Source: an uncultured Erythrobacter sp. | Lineage (GTDB): Bacteria; Pseudomonadota; Alphaproteobacteria; Sphingomonadales; Sphingomonadaceae | NCBI GenBank assembly: GCA_947258465.1 | Contig: CAMYIQ010000315.1 | Span: forward strand, 1 to 20,814 | DNA length: 20,814 nt | Reading direction: 5' to 3' | Shown: one piece after another, positions 1-7,144 of the stretch | Numbering within the stretch: position 1 is the stretch's first letter | Layout: each line of letters starts with the position of its first letter | Translations under genes and position numbers: made by a program | Notes under the pieces: model-generated | The model's input: the letters and a program-made list of their open reading frames with translations, nothing else | What the model was told of the DNA's origin: nothing | Database searches by the model: none

Positions 1-264
1 CTCGAGCCCGGTGCCAAGGTTCTGATGGTGGAGGACGTGGTGACTACGGGCCTTTCAAGCCGCGAGGCTATTGCGGCCGTCGGGCGAGAAGGCGGCAAGG
101 TCATTGCCGAAGTAGCTCTCGTCGACCGCAGCAATGGCTCCGCCGATCTCGGCGTTCCCTTTTTCCCGCTGGTCGATATCACCTTCCCGACCTATGCCGA
201 GGATGAATTGCCCGAAGACCTGGCCGCCATCGAAGTGACCAAGCCCGGGAGCCGCAAGGCTTGA
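1..264 (+). CDS. pyrE: Orotate phosphoribosyltransferase, C-terminal part (5' end outside window)
   Basis: The reading frame is open from base 1 and ends at TGA 262-264, giving 87 residues. The segment VEDVVTTG near its start is the PRPP-binding signature of orotate phosphoribosyltransferases: two acidic residues followed by a Thr-Thr-Gly phosphate loop. The enzyme joins orotate to PRPP to make OMP in pyrimidine synthesis in the cytosol. The rest reads as the usual C-terminal strand-helix region, with VALVDRSNG followed by a proline-rich tail. Its stop overlaps the TTG start of pdxJ (TTGA), so the two are probably cotranscribed and translationally coupled. The missing N-terminal half prevents a length check. 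Other type I phosphoribosyltransferases share the loop, but the VEDVVTTG form favours PyrE. Confidence 0.9.
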   Translation, partial: LEPGAKVLMVEDVVTTGLSSREAIAAVGREGGKVIAEVALVDRSNGSADLGVPFFPLVDITFPTYAEDELPEDLAAIEVTKPGSRKA

Positions 265-1004
265 GCGCGCCCCTTCGCCTGGGGGTCAATATCGACCACG
301 TCGCCACCATCCGCAATGCGCGTGGAGGCGATCATCCCGATCCGGTGCGGGCGGCGGAAATCGTGGCCGCAGTGGGCGGCGACGGGATTACCGCGCATTT
401 GCGCGAAGACCGGCGGCATATTCGCGATGCCGATCTCGAGCGCATTCAGGCAGCGACCGACCTCCCGCTCAACCTCGAAATGGCGGCGACCGAGGAAATG
501 CTCGCCATTGCCCTGGCCCACAGACCCCACGCCGCCTGCATCGTGCCCGAAAAGCGCGAGGAGCGGACCACCGAGGGCGGGCTGGACGCGGCGGGCCTGC
601 ACAACACGCTCGCCCCCATCGTGTGGAAATTGCGCGACAACGGCATCCGCGTGAGCCTGTTTATCGAGGCCCATGAACGCCAGCTCGAGGCCGCCGGGCA
701 ACTCGGCGTACCGGTGGTGGAATTCCACACCGGCGAATACGCCCATGCCGGGCTCGACGGGGATGGCAAGCGCGAGCAGCGCGAGATCGAACGTATCGCA
801 GCCATGTCGAAGCTCGCCCGCGAGATGGGTATCGAACCGCATGCCGGGCACGGTCTCACCTATGAGAATGTCACGCCGATTGCTGCCATCCCCGAACTGG
901 CCGAGCTCAATATCGGTCACTATCTGGTTGGCGAAGCAGTCTTCGTGGGGTTGGAAGCCGCGGTCCGGCGGATGCGCGAGCTGATGGACGAAGCGCGCGC
1001 ATGA
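261..1004 (+). CDS. pdxJ: Pyridoxine 5'-phosphate synthase
   Basis: This 247-residue protein matches PdxJ along its whole length (family usually about 240-250). PdxJ condenses 1-deoxyxylulose 5-phosphate with 3-amino-2-oxopropyl phosphate to make pyridoxine 5'-phosphate, the last ring-closing step of DXP-dependent vitamin B6 synthesis. Visible signatures are GVNIDHVATIRNARG (about residues 8-22), DGITAHLREDRRH with catalytic His46, NLEMA with Glu73, VPEKR, the TTEGGLD phosphate loop, and NAGHGLTY-like HAGHGLTYENV near residue 195. The start is TTG at 261. No ATG lies close to the conserved N-terminus, and the TTG overlaps the pyrE stop. The gene ends in an ATGA overlap with acpS. A weak AAGG-type ribosome site precedes the start, fitting coupled translation. 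Confidence 0.96.
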   Translation: MSAPLRLGVNIDHVATIRNARGGDHPDPVRAAEIVAAVGGDGITAHLREDRRHIRDADLERIQAATDLPLNLEMAATEEMLAIALAHRPHAACIVPEKREERTTEGGLDAAGLHNTLAPIVWKLRDNGIRVSLFIEAHERQLEAAGQLGVPVVEFHTGEYAHAGLDGDGKREQREIERIAAMSKLAREMGIEPHAGHGLTYENVTPIAAIPELAELNIGHYLVGEAVFVGLEAAVRRMRELMDEARA

Positions 1005-1402
1005 TTATCGGCCTCGGTTCCGACCTGTGCAATATCGAGCGTATCCAGAACTCGCTCGACCGCTTCGGCGAGCGTTTCGAGAACCGCGTCTTTACCGAGA
1101 TCGAACGCGCCAAGGCGCGGCGCCGCCCGTTCACGATCGCGGGCACCTATGCCAAACGGTTCGCCGCCAAGGAAGCGTTCTCCAAGGCGGTGGGTACCGG
1201 CTTTCGCCGCGGCGTCTTCATGAAGGATATCGGCGTGGTCAACGCCCGGTCCGGCGCGCCAACGCTGGCGCTGACCGGCGGCGCGGCGATCGTGCTTGCG
1301 GAATTGGTGCCGCACGGCCATGAAGCCCGCATTCATCTCACCCTCACCGACGATCATCCATGGGCACAGGCCTACGTCATAATCGAGGCCATACCCCAGT
1401 GA
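1001..1402 (+). CDS. acpS: Holo-[acyl-carrier-protein] synthase
   Basis: A 133-residue AcpS-type phosphopantetheinyl transferase, the normal length for the family. It moves the 4'-phosphopantetheine arm from CoA to apo-acyl carrier protein, which fatty acid synthesis needs. The N-terminal GIGSDL-like segment GLGSDLCNIERI carries Asp8. KRFAAKEAFSKA carries Glu58. These are the two Mg2+/CoA ligands of the family, and both are present. The C-terminus shows the expected HLTLTDD strand before the end. The ATG overlaps the pdxJ stop as ATGA, and the stop overlaps the GTG start chosen for lepB as GTGA. The pairing pdxJ-acpS-lepB is common in alphaproteobacteria. Confidence 0.96.
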   Translation: MIIGLGSDLCNIERIQNSLDRFGERFENRVFTEIERAKARRRPFTIAGTYAKRFAAKEAFSKAVGTGFRRGVFMKDIGVVNARSGAPTLALTGGAAIVLAELVPHGHEARIHLTLTDDHPWAQAYVIIEAIPQ

Positions 1403-2271
1403 CCACCGGCGCCACGGCAGTGAACAAGAAGTCCAACAAATCCGAAGAAAAGGTCGACTGGATCGCGGAAATCCGCGGTCTTGCACTGATGCTGCTGGCG
1501 GTCTTCGCGTTTCACAGCTTCATTGCCAAACCCTTCTACATCCCATCTGAATCGATGTTGCCCAATCTGCTGGTGGGCGACCGGCTGGTGGTGAGCAAGT
1601 ATCCTTATGGCTGGAACTGGAGCTCGATCAGCTTCCATCTGGCCCCGCGCGGAGACTGGCGTATTGCGGGATCGACGCCGGAATATGGTGACATCGTCAT
1701 CCCCGTGCATCCGCAACGCGACGAGGATTACATCAAGCGCGTCGTCGCCCTGCCCGGTGATCGTATCGCGGTCCGCAACGGTCAGATCATTCTCAACGGC
1801 GCGCCGGTTGAACAGAAGGTCGAGCCGGCCATCGATTTGCCGCTGGATGCCAATTCGCGCTGCGACGGTTTCGGCTTCGACGATTTCCGGGCGAGCGAGG
1901 GCGGCGAACGCGTGTGCCGCGTACCCGTCTTGCGCGAAACGCTGCCCAACGGGGCAACCTATCTCGTCATCGACCACCAAAACCAGGCACTCGACAATTT
2001 CGCCGAGATCACGGTTCCGGAAGATCACGTTTTCGTGATGGGCGACAATCGCGATCATTCGGCCGACAGCCGCGAACTCGATCATCCGCGTGGCCTGCTG
2101 GGACCCATTCCCCTGGAAAACATCGGCGGGCGTGCCGAGTTCATCACCTTTTCGCTGGACGGGACGACCTCGCTCAACCCGATAAGCTGGTGGACGAGCC
2201 TGCGCGAAGGCCGCGCCTGGTCGACCTTGCGCCCCGCCGTCGTGGAACGAAATTCCGTTTCCGAACGCTAG
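1399..2271 (+). CDS. lepB: Signal peptidase I
   Basis: LepB cleaves N-terminal signal peptides from exported proteins at the periplasmic face of the inner membrane. From GTG 1399 the protein has 290 residues. A single membrane segment covers about residues 27-45, after a short Lys/Glu-rich cytoplasmic tail. PSESMLPNLLVGD carries the nucleophile Ser52. DYIKRVVALPGD carries the general base Lys113. The late box MGDNRDHSADSR is intact. The start is not certain: GTG 1399 overlaps the acpS stop (GTGA) and has GAGG about ten bases upstream, while GTG 1420 in the same frame has no ribosome site. In many alphaproteobacteria rnc and era follow lepB; here a permease gene follows instead. Confidence 0.95.
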   Translation: MTTGATAVNKKSNKSEEKVDWIAEIRGLALMLLAVFAFHSFIAKPFYIPSESMLPNLLVGDRLVVSKYPYGWNWSSISFHLAPRGDWRIAGSTPEYGDIVIPVHPQRDEDYIKRVVALPGDRIAVRNGQIILNGAPVEQKVEPAIDLPLDANSRCDGFGFDDFRASEGGERVCRVPVLRETLPNGATYLVIDHQNQALDNFAEITVPEDHVFVMGDNRDHSADSRELDHPRGLLGPIPLENIGGRAEFITFSLDGTTSLNPISWWTSLREGRAWSTLRPAVVERNSVSER

Positions 2272-2293
2272 GTTCCTGATGGAAAGGGCATAG

Positions 2294-3406
2294 ATGGTCG
2301 ACGAGAAACAGGACACTCAGGACCGGGACCTCGGCACCAGCCCTTCGCGCATCAACGATCCCCGCATCCGGCTGGAGGTGTCGCGGGCCATGGTCTGGGT
2401 CGCGGTGGTTGGCACCGTCGCGCTCGCCGTGTGGATTGCGCGGCCCTTGCTGGTCATTTTCGGGGCCATGGTCTTCGCCTCGATGATCGATGGCGGGGCG
2501 CGCCTGCTCGGCCGCATACTTCATATCGGACGGAGCTGGCGGGTAGCGATCGTGCTGGCGGGGACCGTGGGTTTCCTGCTGTGGCTCGGCTATTTCGCGG
2601 GCGCCACGATCTCGCAGGAAGCAGCGCAACTGCCTGCCATCATCGAACGGCAGCTCGAAGAACTCTTCGCCTGGGCCGGGAACCAGGGCTTCCAGATCGA
2701 TCAGGACCATCTGCAGAACTATCTGGGCAGCATCGGTAGCGGCATAAGCACCGTCACCCGCGCGTTGGGCGGGATTCTCGGCGGGGTGGCAACCATAGTC
2801 CTCATCCTCGTGATCGGGGTCTATGTCGCAATCGATCCGCAGCTGTATGAGCGCGGGGTAGCGTGGATGCTGCCACGCCAGCAACGCGGTCGCTTCTACG
2901 AAACCGCCGAGCGGATGGGCCAGACGATGCGGCGCCTGATGGCGGGTCGTCTGCTGGGCATGGTGGTCGAAGCGGTGTTCACATACATCATGCTGGCGAT
3001 CGTCGCGCCGCTGATCGGTATCGGAGCCGTGCCCATGGCGGCGCTGTTGGCAATCCTGACCGGTCTCCTTGCCTTCATCCCCAATCTCGGCGCGATCATC
3101 TCGGGCGTGTTGATGGTGCTCGTCGGCTTTTCCGGCGGCGTCGAGATGGGCGTTTATACCATCTTGGTCTATCTCTTCGTCCAGAATTTCGACGGTTACG
3201 TGGTAATCCCGATGATTGCCAAGAAAACGGTCGATCTAGCCCCCGCGCTGGTTCTCGCCTTTCAGCTCATCATGGGTATTCTGTTCGGCATTCTCGGTCT
3301 CTTCCTGGCCGATCCGCTTCTGGCCATGCTAAAAGTAGCGCTCGAAAGGCGGGCTGAGCAGGCGAGCGAAGAACAGCAAAGAGAAGGTGCCAAAAATGGC
3401 GCGTAA
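2294..3406 (+). CDS. AI-2E family transporter (TqsA/PerM-like permease)
   Basis: A 370-residue polytopic inner-membrane protein of the AI-2E/PerM family. The pattern is typical: a pair of N-terminal membrane segments (about 30-70), another near 75-100, an extracytoplasmic amphipathic stretch rich in Glu/Gln (about 105-155), then a cluster of hydrophobic helices to about residue 350, and a charged Glu/Arg tail. The segments ILTGLLAFIPNLGAIISG and DLAPALVLAFQLIMG resemble the conserved late helices of the family. Substrates of this family vary (autoinducer-2 export, Na+/H+ antiport, or unknown), so the substrate cannot be inferred here. The start has a clear GGAAAGG ribosome site 6 bases upstream. 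The 22-base gap after lepB and 11-base overlap with the next gene place it in the same operon. Confidence 0.85.
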   Translation: MVDEKQDTQDRDLGTSPSRINDPRIRLEVSRAMVWVAVVGTVALAVWIARPLLVIFGAMVFASMIDGGARLLGRILHIGRSWRVAIVLAGTVGFLLWLGYFAGATISQEAAQLPAIIERQLEELFAWAGNQGFQIDQDHLQNYLGSIGSGISTVTRALGGILGGVATIVLILVIGVYVAIDPQLYERGVAWMLPRQQRGRFYETAERMGQTMRRLMAGRLLGMVVEAVFTYIMLAIVAPLIGIGAVPMAALLAILTGLLAFIPNLGAIISGVLMVLVGFSGGVEMGVYTILVYLFVQNFDGYVVIPMIAKKTVDLAPALVLAFQLIMGILFGILGLFLADPLLAMLKVALERRAEQASEEQQREGAKNGA

Positions 3407-4640
3407 ATTCCTGTATTTCGTTGCAGTCTGTATCGTTCTGGTCATCGTCGGCGGGATCGCGCTATCGATCTGGTCGCGCGAAGCGACGGAAATCGCCTTT
3501 GTCCCTCGCAGTGAATTCGTCGAACAGGAACCGCTGGCGGCCAACGCCTATCAGGACCCGGGCATGTGGTATTCGCGCCCGGGAATCGGGACCAGCGATC
3601 CGGCGCGCTATCAGCCCGCCATCGCGGAAAGCGCACCCGACCCGGCCGCGCAGGACGCCTCGCCAGAAGCGCCAGCGGCCGAACGAAGCCTGGACGCTCC
3701 CGATCCGCTAGCCACCACCGGTTCGCGCAGCGGAGAAGCGGCCGATAGCGATGCCCTGCCCAAATTCGCCGTCTTCTTCGTTCCGCCGACCAGCTATACC
3801 AAAGGCGCCCTGGGCGATTGGAACGCCGCATTGAACGATGCGGACACCGACCGGCTCGCCGCCGTTTTTCTGCGCGGGCTGGCCAGCCCTTTCAACCGGG
3901 CCGAGGAATTATGGGCACCCAAATACCGCCAGGCTGCCGTGGGCGCTTTCCTGACCGACAAGCCCGACGCCACCAGGGCGATCGACGCGGCCTATGCCGA
4001 CGTTGCGCAAGCCTTCGACTATTTCCTGACGAGCGTGGGTCCGGATAAACCGATCGTGCTCGCCGGGCATAGCCAGGGCTCGATCCATGTGCTGCGCTTG
4101 CTGCGCGAGAAAGTAGCGGGCACGCCGCTGGAAGACCGGATCGCTGCCGTTTATGCACCGGGCTGGCCGATCTCCATCGAACACGATTTACCGTCCCTGC
4201 CCCTGCCCGCCTGCGCTGCGCCCAACCAGCCCGCATGCCTGATCGCCTATGCCAGCTTTGCCGATGATGGCGATGCGGGCCAGCTTCTGCGCCGCTACAG
4301 CGCCATTCCCGGCCTCGACGGAAAACCGCGGGGGGTGGACGATCCCATCGTCTGCGTGAATCCCCTGACCGGCACGGCGGGCGGTTCGGCAGCGGCGTCG
4401 CGCAATCTCGGAACGCTCGTCCCGAGCAGCAATCTTGCGACCGCCGAACTGGTTGCCGGCGCGGTCCCCGCCCGCTGCGACGACCGGGGACTGCTGAGGA
4501 TCGGCGACCCGCCCGAGCTGGGTGAAGGCGTTCTGCCAGGCGGAAATTACCACGTTTACGACATTCCGTTGTTCTGGAAGAACCCTCAGGACGATGTCGT
4601 AGCGCGAGTGAAGGCATGGACGAAAGCACGCGCATCGTAA
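3396..4640 (+). CDS. DUF3089 family membrane-anchored alpha/beta hydrolase
   Basis: A 414-residue protein with one N-terminal membrane segment (about residues 5-26), then a periplasmic part. Residues about 70-110 form an Ala/Pro/Ser-rich linker. The catalytic region has AGHSQGS, a nucleophile elbow with Ser226, typical of DUF3089 lipase-like proteins. A late YHVYDIPLFW segment probably holds the catalytic His. Paired cysteines (PACAAPNQPACL) suggest a disulfide, fitting export. The substrate is unknown; lipid or ester hydrolysis is an inference from fold family. I chose ATG 3396 over the in-frame GTG 3387 because GAGAAGG at 3381-3387 is then well spaced. It overlaps the permease end by 11 bases and ruvX by 25 bases. 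Confidence 0.85.
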   Translation: MARKFLYFVAVCIVLVIVGGIALSIWSREATEIAFVPRSEFVEQEPLAANAYQDPGMWYSRPGIGTSDPARYQPAIAESAPDPAAQDASPEAPAAERSLDAPDPLATTGSRSGEAADSDALPKFAVFFVPPTSYTKGALGDWNAALNDADTDRLAAVFLRGLASPFNRAEELWAPKYRQAAVGAFLTDKPDATRAIDAAYADVAQAFDYFLTSVGPDKPIVLAGHSQGSIHVLRLLREKVAGTPLEDRIAAVYAPGWPISIEHDLPSLPLPACAAPNQPACLIAYASFADDGDAGQLLRRYSAIPGLDGKPRGVDDPIVCVNPLTGTAGGSAAASRNLGTLVPSSNLATAELVAGAVPARCDDRGLLRIGDPPELGEGVLPGGNYHVYDIPLFWKNPQDDVVARVKAWTKARAS

Positions 4641-5104
4641 CCGACAATGCGCTGACCTATGGCGATGCGCTGCCCGAAGGCGGCGCGCTGCTCGCGCTCG
4701 ACCTCGGCACCAAAACCATCGGTGTCGCGACATGCGATGCCGGATGGCGCTATGCGACTGCTGGCAAGACCGTGCCTCGCAAGAAGTTCACCAAGGATAT
4801 CGGTGCCTTACGCGCGATTATTGACGAACGATCGATCAAAGGCATCGTCCTCGGTCTACCGCGCAACATGGATGGCAGCGAAGGGCCGCGCGCGCAGGCG
4901 AGCCGCGCCTATGCGAAAAACCTCGCCAAGGCGCTTTCGCTGCCGGTGCTGCTGTGGGACGAACGCTGGTCCACTTCCAGCGCCGAAGCCGCCATGCTCG
5001 GGCAGGATATGAGCCGCGCCAAACGCGCGGAGAAGATCGACAGCCATGCGGCGGCGATCATTCTCCAGGGTGCGATAGACACGCTGGCGGGCGGCGGGTT
5101 CTAG
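4616..5104 (+). CDS. ruvX: Putative pre-16S rRNA nuclease / Holliday junction resolvase-like (YqgF)
   Basis: A 162-residue YqgF/RuvX protein with an RNase H-like fold, implicated in maturing the 5' end of 16S rRNA and earlier proposed as a Holliday junction resolvase. LALDLGTKTIGVA (Asp29) is the first acidic strand. VLGLPRNMDGSEGP is the family loop. LWDERWSTSSAE carries the middle acidic residues. KIDSHAAAIILQ supplies the last Asp. All the expected active-site acids are present. The N-terminus is about 20 residues longer than in many homologues, but ATG 4616 has GAAGG just upstream and I see no better internal start. The gene overlaps DUF3089 by 25 bases and ends the plus-strand operon, with no obvious terminator hairpin behind it. 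Confidence 0.93.
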   Translation: MDESTRIVTDNALTYGDALPEGGALLALDLGTKTIGVATCDAGWRYATAGKTVPRKKFTKDIGALRAIIDERSIKGIVLGLPRNMDGSEGPRAQASRAYAKNLAKALSLPVLLWDERWSTSSAEAAMLGQDMSRAKRAEKIDSHAAAIILQGAIDTLAGGGF

Positions 5105-5273
5105 CGGCGCCCGATAATGGAGCGGATCGATGCACTTGGGCGCCTCGCCACGGGCGAAGTCGCCTATTCCCATACTCGGCTTTCCCATAGCGACCCAGTT
5201 CCGCGCCGGGGCACGGGTAATTATCGGGATTGTCTTCGCGATCGTCGGTTTCGCCCTGCTCGCCGAACGTCAT
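5058..5273 (-). CDS. Doubtful small ORF at the end of the peptide/HEAT/cupin cassette
   Basis: A 71-codon minus-strand frame whose ATG (5271-5273) overlaps the TGA of the cupin-like gene as ATGA, an arrangement often seen in coupled genes. It runs through the 165-base gap 5105-5269 and 47 bases into the antisense of ruvX. The first 40 residues are charged and polar (MTFGEQGETDDRED, then a Pro/Cys stretch and GRYGKAEYGNRRL). The remainder is Arg/Pro/Ala-rich and looks like shadow translation. No convincing ribosome site precedes it. It may be a remnant, a real short protein with a wrong or frameshifted end, or chance. I recognise no family. Otherwise the gap 5105-5269 holds nothing I can name. 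Confidence 0.2.
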   Translation of the reverse strand: MTFGEQGETDDREDNPDNYPCPGAELGRYGKAEYGNRRLRPWRGAQVHRSAPLSGAARTRRPPACLSHPGE

Positions 5274-6166
5274 AGCTGAAGCCTGGCGCGGCGGAGTTGG
5301 GCCTCGCGCGCCAGCATGAGATCGCCAGCCAGTTCGGCTTCGCGCCACAGATCGTCGCGCTCTCCATCGCTGTGGAGCTGACCGGATCGCGCCTCGAAGC
5401 AAGCCAGCCGCATACGTCCGCTGGGATGGTCGCGGCCGAAGTTCTCGGCAAGGTCCAGAGCCTCGGCGCTTTCGAGCGCAACCGCGCAGCGCAGGAATGT
5501 CTCGTTCGCGGATGGATTGAGTCGACTTGCGACCGAACCGCGATCGAGATCGAAACCATATTGGTCGAACCATTCCTGTCCTGCATCGACATGCATGATG
5601 TTGAGCGAAACCGACGTCGATTCGGGCGGCAACTGGGCATGCACATCGGTATGCGCGCGGTAATGCAGCAGCCTGCCCTGTGCCAGCGCACTGCGTTCGA
5701 CAAATCGCAGTTCCGCCCTCTCGCCGCAATATCCGGCAATGTCTTCATAGGCGATTTCGAAATAGTCGCTGCGATAGCCGGGGCCGAAATAGCCTGCGGT
5801 GAGGAAATCGAAATTGTGATCATGCGGAACGCCGTAGACGAAGCTCTTCGCGCCGCTGGTGCGAAAACAGGTTTCGGCCTCGCTCGGCCAGATGTTGGCG
5901 CGCAGGAAGCAGTCTCCGACCAGCGGTGAGAGCACAATCGCCTGCGGGCCGTAAGCGCTTTCCTCGAACGTATCGCGGTGCCGTTCGCGCAACTGCTCGA
6001 TCATCAGGTCGCCAAGAAAGGTGCGGTTGTTGGCCAGGCGTTCCAGCGCGGCGGCGGCTTTGTCGGTGCTGGCTTCGTCCCGGGGGTCGAAGCCTTCGGC
6101 AATCGCATCGACGGTCTCCTCCAGGCTTGCGACGGCCGACTGGCTATTGGCGATCACGCGCGGCAT
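5270..6166 (-). CDS. Cupin-like putative metal-dependent oxygenase with C-terminal helical (HEAT-like) region
   Basis: A 298-residue protein. I see a helical N-terminus (about 1-65), a beta-rich core (about 70-200), and an Ala/Leu-rich helical tail (about 215-298) resembling degenerate HEAT repeats. The core contains VPHDHNFDFLTAGY (His115, His117), GPGYRSDYFEI (Glu137) and HYRAHTDVHAQLP (His168, His172, His176). An HxH pair followed tens of residues later by another His matches the ligand spacing of cupin metal sites such as cysteine dioxygenase. Metal binding and oxygenase function are inference. ATG 6166 has AAGGG about nine bases upstream and overlaps the preceding gene by 13 bases. No transposase catalytic pattern is present. 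The gene follows the HEAT protein and the small peptide in one transcription unit. Confidence 0.72.
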   Translation of the reverse strand: MPRVIANSQSAVASLEETVDAIAEGFDPRDEASTDKAAAALERLANNRTFLGDLMIEQLRERHRDTFEESAYGPQAIVLSPLVGDCFLRANIWPSEAETCFRTSGAKSFVYGVPHDHNFDFLTAGYFGPGYRSDYFEIAYEDIAGYCGERAELRFVERSALAQGRLLHYRAHTDVHAQLPPESTSVSLNIMHVDAGQEWFDQYGFDLDRGSVASRLNPSANETFLRCAVALESAEALDLAENFGRDHPSGRMRLACFEARSGQLHSDGERDDLWREAELAGDLMLAREAQLRRARLQL

Positions 6167-7128
6167 GGCGGCATCCCTTCGGCCTGCTTCAGCTCGGGAT
6201 ACCGCTCGACGAGCTGAGCAAGCAGGCCGTTCGCAGGGGAGCAGAGCGGGTCGGAAGGGTCGGAGGCCAGTGTTCCGAGCAGATCCATGCCCAGGCCCGT
6301 GTTCAGCGCCAGACATTCGCGCAGCGCCTGCCATCGCAAATGATCGCTTCCCGACCGGGCAATGTCCGCAAGTACCGGCGCTGCATCGCTCCGGTTCATC
6401 CGCCCGAGCAGCGCGACCATCATTTCATGCTGGCTTTCACGCCGGTTTCCGCTTGCCTGGTGGACCACCCTTCCGGAAGCGAGGTCGACCTGGCGGGTCG
6501 GACGCGGGCGATCCCCTACCCGCGCCAACCGCAATCCAAGCATGTATCCGCGCACGCGCCGCACGACGCGCGAACAGCGCGCATCGGCCAGAACGATGCA
6601 ATCGCCTCTGCCGACATGCCGAGCGGTCCCGACGATTTCCACGCGTTCCGGGCGCTCCGCCACGATCCGAAGGAGCTCGATCTCCGCCCCGCCGGCGAGG
6701 ACTATCTCATGCCGCTCCGCATCCGGGAAGGTCGCGATGGGGCTCGATGAGGCGGACGCCGTTCCATCGTGGAGAGCCAGGCCGAGCGTGGCCGAACCCC
6801 TGGCGGCGAGCTGGAGAAAATGAAAACCCGCTCCGGACTGGTGGCGGAAGGCGAGCTGGGCCAGCGGCATTTCGCGCTGCTGCCCGATCAGCCGCTCAAT
6901 CATGGGCAGGATCGCCGCCCGTGCCGCCGCTTCGACGCCAACCAGCCGTTGCAGCGCCGCACATTCGGCCAATTCCGCCCCGGCCCCATAGTCTTCCAGT
7001 TCGCCGATCACTTTTGAGAAAGTGCTTTCCCGCCGGCAATCCTCCACGGCCAGCGAGACCGCTTCGCGCATCGCGCCTTGCGCGGCACGATCCCCGCGCA
7101 AGGCCCCTATCCGCGGATCGACATGCAT
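6154..7128 (-). CDS. HEAT-repeat protein with central beta-rich domain, unknown function
   Basis: A 324-residue soluble protein with no signal peptide or membrane segment. The N-terminal 85 residues are helical (for example EAAARAAILPMIERLIGQ). Residues about 90-195 alternate hydrophobic strands (FHFLQLA, ERHEIVLAGG, CIVLADARC) and could be a small beta sandwich. Residues about 235-315 form two HEAT-like helical pairs, for instance MMVALLGRMNRSDAAPVLAD and the segment starting LRWQALRECL. HEAT repeats usually serve as binding scaffolds, so a peptide- or partner-binding role beside the 50-residue peptide is a reasonable guess. The start ATG 7126-7128 lies 16 bases after the peptide stop and has no clear ribosome site, suggesting reinitiation. 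The end overlaps the cupin-like gene. I recognise no characterised family. Confidence 0.68.
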   Translation of the reverse strand: MHVDPRIGALRGDRAAQGAMREAVSLAVEDCRRESTFSKVIGELEDYGAGAELAECAALQRLVGVEAAARAAILPMIERLIGQQREMPLAQLAFRHQSGAGFHFLQLAARGSATLGLALHDGTASASSSPIATFPDAERHEIVLAGGAEIELLRIVAERPERVEIVGTARHVGRGDCIVLADARCSRVVRRVRGYMLGLRLARVGDRPRPTRQVDLASGRVVHQASGNRRESQHEMMVALLGRMNRSDAAPVLADIARSGSDHLRWQALRECLALNTGLGMDLLGTLASDPSDPLCSPANGLLAQLVERYPELKQAEGMPPCRA

Positions 7129-7144
7129 AATGGTCGCTACGCGC

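Noticed and set aside
5105..5273. A degenerate DUF1674 (SDHAF4-like) gene, suggested by GRYG followed in another frame by GDF.
   Set aside because: The resemblance covers only a few residues, needs a frameshift, and lacks the DWE and terminal IDF elements in one frame.
5270..6334. A longer version of the cupin-like protein starting at 6334.
   Set aside because: The extra 56 residues are Arg/Ala/Pro-rich and overlap the HEAT gene by 181 bases; ATG 6166 has a ribosome site and a normal short overlap.
5926..7130. Long plus-strand frames (274 and 369 codons) opposite the HEAT and cupin-like genes.
   Set aside because: Their translations are Arg/Ala/Pro-rich without domains, typical of antisense frames in GC-rich DNA. 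The minus strand has the metal-site motifs, HEAT patterns, ribosome sites and operon overlaps.
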